DNA of 64,000 bases from Climacium dendroides (Eukaryota; Streptophyta; Bryopsida; Hypnales; Climaciaceae), in NCBI GenBank assembly GCA_950106755.1, contig OX467084.1, positions 5,580,001 to 5,644,000 on the forward strand. The letters run 5' to 3'. The notes beneath the pieces were generated by a model. That model saw nothing but the letters and a program-made list of their open reading frames with translations, was not told the DNA's origin and ran no database searches. Numbering within the stretch: position 1 is the first letter of the stretch; every line of letters begins with the position of its first letter. Both the position numbers and the translations under genes were made by a program. This document shows positions 47,061 through 57,583 of this stretch, in pieces.

Positions 47061-48590
47061 TTAACCCTTTGACATTTAATTGCATACAATAAGGAACGTA
47101 GCCAAATATAATATGTGCCACGACCTAGAGATTTTCCAGGTGAAGGTTTTGCTAGATGAAGGTGAGAAGGTAAAAAAGTGCCCTAATTTTTGGTTTCCAA
47201 ATTTTTAAGTTCTATTAGAAGTTGATTCCTCTTAAATCCTAGCTAGAAAGGGAGCATAGAAAGATGGACCTCATGTTGCTAACTTTTTTGAAGTTCATTT
47301 ACATATTTATACAACACATACTATATAGCGAGGTTAAGATGAACATGATTTTTTCGGAAAGAATTATGACAACATCAATGTTGGCCCCTTCTATGACGGA
47401 GCTTTGTTTTTTCAAACAAAGTGATCTAGATATGAAACACTGCTTATGTACGGCTTACTTTGTATGCTAGGTCCTAGCTTGGTACAATGGCAAATTACCA
47501 AACCCATGTGGTAACCCCAAATTGCCTTACATCCATCCTTACAAATCTCTTGTAATTGAGGTATTAAAGAAGACTCTAGGAATGCCATGAAAGAATTTAG
47601 ACACCACAACAAAACAAGTTGAATTTCAAGGTACAAACCCTATACTAGAGAATGCATGTATCTTTGTCTTCGTCCAACAAAACCATCACATGACAAATCT
47701 CTAGGTCATAACAACACTTTTTATGTACATTTTTTTTCATATTATATACCATAGGTCATTTCTAGCTTAGTCTGGCATTAAAGAATTGACTATGGGTGGT
47801 TCTACCATAAAGTAAACTAGCCCAATTCCATTTCCCTAGTTTTGCCTCCCATTCTGCTCATTGCAACATCCAAATTTGTTCATTTTTTTGACAATTTCAA
47901 TACATTAATGTCAAAAGGGATAACATGTCAATCCTCCATTGGTGGGAATTCAAGTGTCAATAGATACATGTTAAGGCAGTTTTGGATTGTCTAGGGGACA
48001 TTTTTGCCCCTATGGTTTTATACACTTCAAAATTCACAAAAATTACAATTTTAATTGAAAAATTATAATTCCACTTGGATTTGATTAATGAAACAAGCAC
48101 ACACCTCTAGAAAATATGTGCCCTTCTTGAAATTGGCCCCAAGATACTTAGATTCTAAATCAAGGTGGTAATAAGGTAGAAACATCCAATTCCGTCCCTA
48201 TACCTAATTCTTGTTCTATAGAGTGCCCTTAAAATGTCCTTAGAGATTTATTAATGTTTTTACACATGTTTAACTTTGATTTGTTGATGCACTTGAAGGA
48301 CACATATTGAACTATGATTTGCTAATAGTTGATTTTTGTGCAATTCAGTTTTGGGTGCACCTATGGGATAGTTCCAGTGGTCTAGGCAGTCAACATTTTG
48401 AAAAATCATAAAAATTACATACAATGTCCAAAAAATCTATTTTTTTTAATATTCATGATTTCACTTGCATATACTATTAAAATATTATTTTTAGAAAAAT
48501 ATGCCTCCAACTATGCTTAATTGCTAAATTTGGGTGTTTCCACCTTAGGCTTGTCTATGTTAGGTGTTACAAATAGCAATGCGCTATCCA

Positions 48591-49289
48591 AAACTGAAGC
48601 TCATCAGTGAGTCAGTGACACCGAACCCGTCCACGTGGTGCCAACTGCGTAGATTCGGAGACACGTGTACCCGCCTTCCCGCGCAAATGGCCGTGCAAAC
48701 GGGCAATACCACATCGGCACTCCCTTGATGGCTTGATCCCGTTGCAGGGGCTTGCTGCGTTTTATTGGGAAATCTGCCATGGCTTTTTTTCGAGAATGGC
48801 CATGGTCAATTCACTCCATATTTGAGCTGACATTGAATTGAATTTCGCAGCTTGGGACTCTGATTCGCGCCTCTTGCTGGGTCTGGTGCTCTGTTTTGAA
48901 TTCGGATTGAAGAGTGCATTGCGCTTTGTAGGTGTGGCATTTCAGCGTCTTTGATCTTCCGTGAAACCCTCGATCTTTGGTCGGTGTGAGTTTTGTGAGG
49001 AAGTTTCATTTCGACTTGGTTTGAGTGATTGGTTTTGGAGAATTCAATGTGATTCTGGAGACTGTGAGTGCTTTTTCAGTTGAGGGATATTTTGCAGTGC
49101 TAGCGGTGTTCTTGTGCGATTCGTTCTTGATCTTCGCGTATGGATGAAAATCTTTATCGAGAGATTCTTGTGAGTTTTTTCGGCATTCAAGTTCTTGATT
49201 GTGGTCTATTCCCTTTTTTATCGTCCGACCGAACTTTGTGGAGGATACTCTATTTTCTTGTTGGACTTTGGCTGTTCTTGAAGAAGGAG
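48591..49289 (+). promoter_or_regulatory. Promoter and 5' UTR region of the small cysteine-rich protein gene
   Basis: GC content rises sharply here. Two G-box (ACGTG core) palindromes, CCACGTGG at 48,631-48,638 and ACACGTGT at 48,661-48,668, lie 30 bp apart, a spacing suited to paired bZIP or bHLH binding. CACGTG elements in plants act in light and abscisic-acid responses. No convincing TATA box. In-frame codons continue up to 49,140, so part of this region could be coding. Confidence 0.45.
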
Positions 49290-49652
49290 ATGGCCAGGGT
49301 ACGAGCGTCAGGGATGGTGGCAGTCACGACTGCAATGGCGGTGACTGGAGCCTCTCTTGCTTATGTCTACTTCACGAGAGCCCCTGAGCCTGCGCCTCAT
49401 CCACCGCCTCAGGCAATGTCGCTACCTCCACCGAATCTTCGCCATTTCTCTCCTCCGCCCGACTTGCCACTATCTTCCAAGCTTCCCGTTATTCCTGACT
49501 CTAACTTCGACGACCTTGAGGTAGAGGACGCCTATGACTGCGATTATGGACCTCTTTGGGAATGCATTGTCAACGGCAATGGAGGGTGTGAGGTTTTGGA
49601 GGAGGATTTGCGAAACTGCCTGGAGAAGAGCAGGAAGTCGAGGAGGTCTTGA
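49290..49652 (+). CDS. Small membrane-anchored protein with twin-cysteine (CX7C/CX9C) C-terminus, function unknown
   Basis: A 120-residue frame starting MARVRASG. Residues 9-28 are a hydrophobic, Ala/Val-rich segment (MVAVTTAMAVTGASLAYVYF) that would anchor or target the protein. Residues 31-75 are proline-rich. The acidic C-terminus carries C84-x7-C92 and C100-x9-C110. Paired CX9C-type motifs are the hallmark of CHCH proteins of the mitochondrial intermembrane space, but here one spacing is seven and the loop is short, so that is only a suggestion. An alternative upstream ATG at 49,140 would add 50 hydrophobic residues. I prefer 49,290 because GAGATGGC is the better start context and the upstream part reads like a leader. 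No paralogue exists in the window. High GC and codon regularity suggest a real gene. Confidence 0.6.
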   Translation: MARVRASGMVAVTTAMAVTGASLAYVYFTRAPEPAPHPPPQAMSLPPPNLRHFSPPPDLPLSSKLPVIPDSNFDDLEVEDAYDCDYGPLWECIVNGNGGCEVLEEDLRNCLEKSRKSRRS

Positions 49653-51439
49653 CGAGTCTTTGCATGAGTTTTTCCTTCAGGTGTGTTCAGTCTCCAGATA
49701 TCTGAAAAATGGCGAGCCGGGATCACTATCATTATCGCTGTTCTTTAAGGTGGACAGATGTATTTCCATCACTTTAATGCATACCTCGCAGCATACTTGG
49801 AATTGACACGCGGGGACTTTCTTTGATGCATTAGCAAACCAAAATCATGACTTTACCAAATATTATGTACAAATCACCGAGTCTGAGAATACTATGAATT
49901 TTTGAAGTTCAACCGCACAGGGTACCTCAAACTGTCTAAGTAGATGAATGCAATTGACAGTTAAGAGTGGCCTGCGGATAAGAAGCTCGACTTTGATAGG
50001 AACTGATTCAACTTGACTTTTTGAGCTTTTGGGCCGGAAGATTTGGGCCGTCTACAGCAGCAAACATTTAGGATTCGTGCCATGTTTACTGAGACATGCA
50101 CACCTATTCTTGCTCTGGCCGGAATTCTGCAGCGACAACGAAGTTGAGTCATTGTTCTTTGGTGGCGTGACGAGGAGCAAAGTTTTGATTCGTGTTTCTT
50201 CATGTTTCGCACGTAGCGACCTCCAGAGTGAGATGCTCTATGTCAAGCCTTCATCGCAGGAGCCTAATCTCATTTGATGCCACCTAATCAGATCAAGAGG
50301 AGATTACAGCTTAGGCGCGGAGGTTGCTCAGAATTGTTGAGAAAGCGTATTCAACACTAGTTTGTCACAAACGATCTCCATCGATGGCTGTAGCTTCCTT
50401 TTCCAGGTTTCCTTGGAGGCGTGGATTAATGGGACAAGCGCTCAGACCTCGACTCGACAAATATGGATACGGAGCACTTTGCTTTCAAACGTGTAAGTTA
50501 ACACTCAATGGCCAATGATGACCGCTTCCATATCTATTGAGATTGAAATATATCATTTATGAAGCTTGAAGGAAGGTAACAAAATGTACCAATATATAGA
50601 AGAAATCGTAGTCTACATTTTCAAACTATAGAAGTATGTTTTGAAAGTTGAAATAATCAGCTATTAGCTTCCGAAGTGGATCTTCTATTTAGTTTCGGCA
50701 GTTAGGGGTGAAGCCTTTTAATTCCTCTGCTTGTAATCGTGTGCTCCCTATTGACGGAGAGAGATGAGGATATCTAACTTGATTCTCGAATCTCCCCCAG
50801 GTCTTTAGGGAGCTGCGAACGTATAGCACTGTCCACCATCATTTGCAAGATGGCGTTGTCAACTGCGCATTCCCAAGGTTTTCCAGGAACTACCAGGCAA
50901 TGTGTTACTTCCTGAAGCTGGACTGACGATGCATTCATGTTTCACAGATTATGGAGCTGCTTATGTGTTCCTTTTATTGGATTTGAGGCCATTGATTTTC
51001 ACGATTTCTATTCAGAATTATATTTGCTATCATCATGTGATGGTGAACTCATGTAAATATCTGGCACATGTTCTGCCATGGCGATGCTGAGTGAATGGTA
51101 GTCATGTGGAGAGATTTACTGTATATAATCGGTTTGGAGACACTCGTAGAGTAATTTGGAGAAGGGGCAATTGATGGATGTTATCAAACGTAATTAGAAT
51201 TTCTCAGGCCATAATCGCGACGGATGATCAAAGTTAGTGGGATGTTGTACCATGATTATGTAAAATTCAATTTTAATTAAATGAAGTGACCCCCAAATTA
51301 GTGAATAGAAGCTTATAATGTCAAGCACATAACATGTAGCATGAATTGTCACTGCTCTCTACTATAGATGGTGTAGAATATTCCACACCGTCTACTCTAG
51401 AGTCAAGGCAGTGACAGTGCATGCTAAGGAATGTTATGC
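49653..51439. other. Downstream region of the small-protein gene, no further gene supported
   Basis: Moderate-GC, non-repetitive sequence. It probably holds the 3' UTR. Several frames of 60-80 codons (for example 50,029-50,277, 50,324-50,518) have no recognisable domain. Confidence 0.3.
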
Positions 51440-51894
51440 AAGCACAAATTATGGTGTCCAACCAATCTTGAGTCATACATATTTTTTAAATCACACGTTT
51501 CAAAGCGCCGAATTGTCATATTCAAGTGGCAACTTCTCAAAATCTGGTCACAGTAATAAATATGACAGTAATTTTGACTCCGTAAATTCTATTTCTAAAC
51601 GAGTTTCTATTTTCACTACCAAACAATTCTGTTGTTAACTATTAACTACTTACGTTTTACAGCCATGAAGGTACGGTAACTACCTAATCTACGCTGTGAC
51701 CTGTTATCAAAACGTAACTGACCCCTAGCTAAACCAATTTCTTTACGTCACTTAATAAATCAATAGTCTATTCATTAAGTGTCCAAAAAATGCATTCTAA
51801 AAGCATCTCCAGGGCATCAAAAACTTCCACAGCTTAACAATAATAGGAATCGTGCTCGAATGCTTCGATCAGTAGTAATACTGACGATTCAATT
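51440..51894. repeat. Start of duplicated unit C
   Basis: Aligns with 5,440-5,932, the 3' flank of RING copy A. Confidence 0.55.
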
Positions 51895-52898
51895 TTAGGT
51901 GGAGCTCGTTCCCTTCAATAATCAGAAACGGACTCTTCAAAACTTTCCGCATCACCTTCCACTCCTGATGTCCACAACCCGGCATGGGTTGCATCCTCAC
52001 TAGACTCCGGGCCATCCTCATCAGACCCCAAGTCGACCAGAAACCATCGCACCCTCTGCCCCTCAATCCCTCGTCCTGACAAGCAACTCCCGAATCCTCG
52101 CCTGCGTTGACTCCATCAAACACTCGATCGGCAGCCGTCCCCATGACCCAGTACGATATGCTCCCCAACCGCATACAACTCATCCAGCTCTACGTACACT
52201 CAGTGCCGTCCCTCAGTCTCGGTGACGATGACTGTCGGAGTGGGAAACCGGGTGGAAATTGGGGGGTTGGGGCGAGGTGGAATGAATGCGCTGGAATCAG
52301 GATCAGAAGGACCTGCTGTTGAGCTGCAGTGAATAGGGACAATGTTGATGCCGGCTTTTATTTTGGTTCTGCAAACCGGACATGGCTTCGCGCGGTCTTG
52401 GAGCCACTGGGGGATAGACAGGGCCAACAGAAGATGTGACCGCAGTAGGTGGCGACGGGAAGGGTGGGAGGGGCGTCGCAGCAGATGCTGCAGTCCAAGT
52501 GGGCACGTTGTGCATGTGTCTCTTTGGTCGGGACTTTGGTCGGGACTTTGATCGGGACTTTGGTCGAGACTTTGGTCGTGACTTTCCCTGGTGGGGAGGA
52601 TGTTGGAGCGCAAGTGGGCACGTTGTGCGTCTATTTGCAATTGGTCGTGACTTTGATCGAGACTTCGGTCATGAGTGGGTCCGGAATCTGCCGAAGGTAA
52701 CCACCACTCCAGGTGCTCTCCGAAGGTTATCGTATTTGAAGATGCGGCTAAGTTCCGTGGAGAGTCTGGTGAAGAGGAAGATGTAGATTCTGTCGTTGTC
52801 AGGTTCCAAAATTCGGTGTCAGATTCGGTGTCGTCGGTGTCTGGAGAAGAATAAACCAATCCATACGCTTCCAGTGTTGCTAAGGGTAAAAAATCCAT
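51895..52898 (-). pseudogene. RING-finger pseudogene, unit C (RING scrambled by two compensating length changes)
   Basis: The frame from 52,898 to 52,200 stays open for 232 codons and looks intact, but the RING is not readable in it. Compared with copy A, four extra bases lie at about 52,513 (GTGCATGTGTC for GTGTGTC) and two at about 52,410 (CTGGGGGAT for CTGGGAT), six in total. Between them the protein is in the wrong frame: the ligand-rich [20 protein letters not shown] is found only in a shifted frame. Downstream the frame recovers with PCPVCRTKIKAGINIVPIH, then a deletion near 52,205 gives a premature end (TVIVTETEGRH). The former C-terminus continues in other frames to about 51,895. The DQSPDQSPDQ repeat comes from a 12-bp tandem repeat. 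Confidence 0.7.
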
Positions 52899-54350
52899 GA
52901 CTGTCGTCCTAAGGGTAAAGACTAGCTGTTAGCTGTCCACAATCGGGCTCAGAAGGATTTGGTGCGTATCGCTTGATCAAAGGGGCAGTTGCCTGCAAAT
53001 GTTAAAAGGGAGAAAACGTAAGTTTATTAACATAACGTCAATTTTGTTAAATTAGCGATATTCAACAAGCCCAAAATTGTGACATATATCTTCACAAAGG
53101 TTCAATTTCAGGACATGTACAGATTTTGGTTTCAGGCCACGCGATTGCTCGCAACCAAATCTAACCAAATTGACGTTACATTGACATGATTAGAAAAAAC
53201 TCATTTCCATGGCCAGAGGAAGACAGTACCAATGTGCATCGATTTCACATAATTATCAGACTAGTAGATGGAAATCCTCTAATAGTCTAATTCACATGTT
53301 GTAGTTACCAAATAAGCGCGTTGTAGGCTGGCGAGGGTTCTGATAGCCAAAAACAGTTTCGAAAGTGATCATATTCTTTGTTATCCCATTGACAACTAAA
53401 AACTGTGTTAACTAGGCAAGTTTACATTTCTCATAAATTTGTCCAAAGCAGTGAAGGCATGTCCAAATGCTGAAAGAATTTTAGCAACTTACAGACATAT
53501 TATTCTGAAACGAAGCCCACTGCATGCTAGAGATTCTCCGATTCGTAAGTGCACTGGCAACAAACAACTTCCTGATTCTATCAACACACGACTGTAAACT
53601 GAACTAAGGGCTAGGACTTTTAGAATCTGACTCCTGAATCATATATTAATGTAACCAAAGCGTTTGCAACATCAATGGACTTGCCTGCGTGGATCAATCC
53701 CCTGCATACGAGCACAATTGCCAACAGAACGATGCCAAGTTGTAATTGTGCACACAACAACTTCTACAACTACTTGATCTCCTAATGATATTTAATTTTC
53801 AAAATTTACAGATGTTTCCAGATTATTCAATCTCCTAACGAATTTTTCACTGTTGTTGTAGGTTGCAGTGGACAAGAATTTGCTAATTCCTGTTGAGGCT
53901 AGAATCTGCTTGTATACTCAACAAAGAAGAGTTGTGCTTGCAAACTAATACCTGTGACAAGCTCACACAATCAAGTTCTCATAACCCTAGGAACCGCGAG
54001 AACAGAAAACGAAGTTTGAGATTGAGGTCGAGCGAAGAAGTTTATACACCAAAGAATTTACCTTGGGAAGTCCGCTTGCAACCTTGGTGTCTTTCAAAAC
54101 ACATTGATTAGGACGATGCAAACCTCCTAAACATAAGTTCAATTGTTGACATGTTAGGTCATCTACCAACAAAACTTCTCGTCTTCGTAATTTTGGCATA
54201 CCGTATCCAATTGATGCATTCTTTAGTGCACTGGAATCCTCTTTCATTAAACAACCGAGACTACAATGATCCGAGACGAATTCCTCCATTGAGACTTCAA
54301 TTCCTGCAAGATACCATCTTTAAGTTGAGAAACATGATCATTTTTTAAAA
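52899..54350 (-). other. Leader and upstream region of RING copy C
   Basis: Homologous to 6960-7860 and 38,040-39,080. Leader-intron acceptor TTTGCAG|GC at about 52,992 and donor CCCAAG|GTAAAT at about 54,060 (minus strand). An extra 0.3-0.4 kb at about 53,030-53,400, absent from unit A, and a 147-bp insertion at 54,102-54,248 distinguish it. Confidence 0.35.
54102..54248. mobile_element. 147-bp insertion with 5-bp direct repeat AAACA, unit C only
   Basis: Units A and B run directly from the TTGGTGTCTTTC motif to AACAACC. Unit C has 147 bp in between, flanked by AAACA at 54,097-54,101 and 54,249-54,253. No inverted ends, so the mechanism is open (short retrotransposed or filler DNA). Confidence 0.5.
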
Positions 54351-55437
54351 ATGTTTTCAGAAGTGTTTGCTAGATTTCAAAAATAGTATTTTCATAGTAT
54401 CTAGAAATTTTTAATTACAGTATTTTTGTGCATAACTTTTGGGATTCAAAAACTTGTGTAAATTTTTTTGGTAAGACTTTATTAGCTTGTTAACAAGTGT
54501 AACACTAATTTTCTAAACATTATTTGTTTTTTGAGAAAATTCCAACCACTACTGGTTTACCTTTCTTTAGCCAATTTGGCACAAAATTGAGTGTTGAGAG
54601 GAGTTTCTTGTAACAACCCATTTACACATCATTCTGATAGGAAATCTACAAACTGAAGGGATTAGTTTATAAACACTGATCTTACAAACATATGATATTT
54701 ATGAATTACAATTTTTCTTTTTACAGAACATGTAATTTTACATCAACCCTTCCATGAGCTACGTAGAGAATGACAGAATCGTTACCTTAATACCGAGAAT
54801 CAAAGAAGAAATAAATTCAATCTATCACGAGTGATACCACAAAGTCAGGGTAGTATATAAAATATTTCTAAATCATGAAAAATCATGTAATATATCAATT
54901 AGAGGAGTTTCAAATTTATGCACCTATTATCTTACATTTAAAAATAATCTTCCCATATCTCAGTTTTATTGAAGTAGAAGTAATCTTATTATCTTAATTT
55001 TGAAATACAAGTAATTTTACTACTTTTAATTCCAAGTTGTAAAAGTAATCTTATGATATTTAGTTTAAACTAGAATTTAGAGGTAAATCGCTCCCAAATG
55101 GATGCAATTTTTCCAATAACATTAGCGCTTGTAGTCACCTATTTAATCAATCAAGAAAGTCACCTACATAAATTTAATTTGTCTTTACGAAAAAATGCAA
55201 TACCAACAATGTGTAAATTTCAACAACCTAAATTTTTTGATATATAAAGAATAGATAAAATTCAAATATCATAACGCACATTAACTTAAATAGGCAAATT
55301 TGAGAGGAGGTGATAGCAACCATATCATTATTAAGTAAATAATATTAGTAAATGACTATACAAAAATATTCTACCATAACTCTTACACTACATATATTTC
55401 AACAAAGACATTTGTAAATCTTGATAATGTTATAAAT
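54351..55437. repeat. Unit C intergenic, homologous to 7,860-9,310
   Basis: Aligned non-coding DNA without the 217-bp MITE found in unit A. No gene seen. Confidence 0.55.
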
Positions 55438-55761
55438 ATGGGGAATTTCATTAAAATGGTGGCATTCCATGTGCCATTTTAAGACCGCCTGCTCTAAATT
55501 ACAAAAATGACATCTAGGATAGGTGTAGTTTTCAATGATCCTAGACTTTTGTTGATTTCAAAAATCTATGACTACTTTAGATTTCAGACTACACGATTTG
55601 AATTGTAAAACTAACATTTAGAACATGTATAGATTTTATATATTTAAGAATGGTATAGATTTCATACATCTTCAACGTTTGTACACTTCAGACCATCCAC
55701 TTTCAACTATAAAAACTACCAATTGAAGTTGTTGAATTTCACCATTTTAATGAAATCGCCC
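55438..55761. mobile_element. MITE, 324 bp, same family as 4,675-4,848, TSD ATAAAT
   Basis: Ends GGGGAATTTCATTAAAATGG and CCATTTTAATGAAATCGCCC are inverted repeats. ATAAAT flanks at 55,432-55,437 and 55,762-55,767. Unit A at about 9,300 has the uninterrupted site (GTTATAAATGG). Internal sequence is only partly palindromic, unlike the shorter copy at 4,675. Confidence 0.7.
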
Positions 55762-57583
55762 ATAAATGAAATTATATCCCTTCAACATAGTATGTATTAA
55801 ATATTGAAGTTTTGAAGTGAGTTGCTCTAATGGACTTTAAGTATCACTAAGCCTCCTCCATACACTCTCTAAGTACATCCATGATGATCATCTTGTTCAT
55901 TTGTTGCAATTACAATATTTACTTAAAACCAAAATGATGTCAAGATTCTATGGAGATTTTTGTGAATCCCATTCAAAAGGTAGAAGTTCCTAAATCAGCA
56001 AGACACTTTATTACCATTGATTAATTCCTAAAGGATAGAACCCATGATTGTGTAAGTCAAACTTCTACTTTATATCCTCCTTTTTTGTATTTTTGATCAA
56101 ATTTATTTGGTTTTATTTTTCAAAGATGAAAGCATGCATGAAATATGTTATAAAATTTTCAGATTTTTTTGTTTGAATATTTCAAATTACCATGATTTTT
56201 TGAAGAAAAAGTGAAGAAAATTCATATCAAATACAAATCATGCTTACATGTATGAAAATTATGGAATAGAAGTACATTTATTATAGAACATAAAGAATAA
56301 AGAAAATTCCCATATCACTCTATGTATTGAATATGGTTATAGATCCTCAATTTTAAACCTTAATTTTTTTTTTAGAATTTTTTTCAAAAATTCCAAGCAA
56401 AGTAGAAACTACACTTTAGAAGCTTGTAATGTCACTACAACTAATATGACTTGAACTTAACTCAATGATGTCACTAAGGTGGGTATACCTAAAAGCGCCA
56501 CAAATTGGTCTGTGGCTCTTGTGAAGGCTGAATGTAGAAAATCAAAGAGATGTATTCATGAGGAAGAGATGCACAATCAATTTAGTCATTGTGGCAACTA
56601 TGAGAGTACAGTAGGCTTGCAAAGTTTTGCATGTAGGGTGACTTAAAGAGCTCATAGACTACATTAGAAAAGAGCATGGCCATGCCCAATATGGCCGTCA
56701 CAGGATGTCAGAAGGAACACAAATGCTCAGCCATTGTGCCATTAAAAAAGAAAAAAAATAAAGAAGTTTGGAGAATAAAGAAGTAGCAGAAGAAACTACC
56801 AAAGTGTAACACCATCCTCTCATCAGTGACATTTAACTCATCATCCTCTAAAATGCTTTAGCTGTCACTTAAAGACTCTTAATGATATCCGTAATCTGAC
56901 ATGAACTCTCTCATAAAAACCCTGACAACTTCTAAAACTGCCTATGTAAATGAATGACCATTCTTTGTATATGCCAAAGCCATTTTAGTGCTTTTTCTAG
57001 TGCTTTTACACACAGGGCGATTTTGGGTGTACCCACCTTATATCATTCATAAAACTGCTCCAAAAAATCCTATTTGACCATAAAAAACACTTTTAATCCT
57101 CACCGTCCTTCTAGGAGACAAGATCTAGAACTGACAAATGGAGGCCTGCGAAAACTCCGATTCAGAAGTGCGTCCATAATAGGCCTTCTTAACTTAAATC
57201 GTGTTTTGGTTTTCAATCTTCAATTGCTAAAATTTTGAATCCTCATACCGTTTGCATATGATATCCAAACATCAGCATCCTTAGTAGCATTGCAAATTCT
57301 TTCATAACGTATAAAAAAATTCTAAAATTTGAGAAAAAATGTATCAGGTTCAATTCCCTACACTGTTGAGGAGCCCCTGGTGGGTGCACGCACTTCCTTT
57401 GTGTCTACCAGACCTGTAAGATGATCACTGTAAGTCTGTACAAACAGACGACAGAATGTATCATGGTTTTATAACAGTATATACTCTATCAGTACGCACC
57501 ATGTTCCTAACTACCATGTAGTCTACAGAAAAGGAAAAAAAAAGACAATACCCCGAATGTAGAATCCTTGAGGAGTTCAGATT
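55762..57583. other. Unit C spacer between RING and FCP1 genes
   Basis: 55,770-56,460 aligns with 9,310-9,949 and 12,680-12,800 of unit A. The remainder to 57,583 is present only in unit C and probably includes the 3' UTR of the FCP1-like gene. No gene seen. Confidence 0.4.

Larger units (their letters stand above)
44161..48590. other. Transposon-derived, AT-rich block, no gene seen
   Basis: Contains the inverted pair 44,480-44,760 / 46,800-47,060 and an imperfect direct repeat of about 250 bp. A small inverted pair at about 44,466-44,489 and 44,868-44,898 shares GGTGCCTTCACCTTA. No protein domains. Units A and C have no clear counterpart. Confidence 0.35.
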
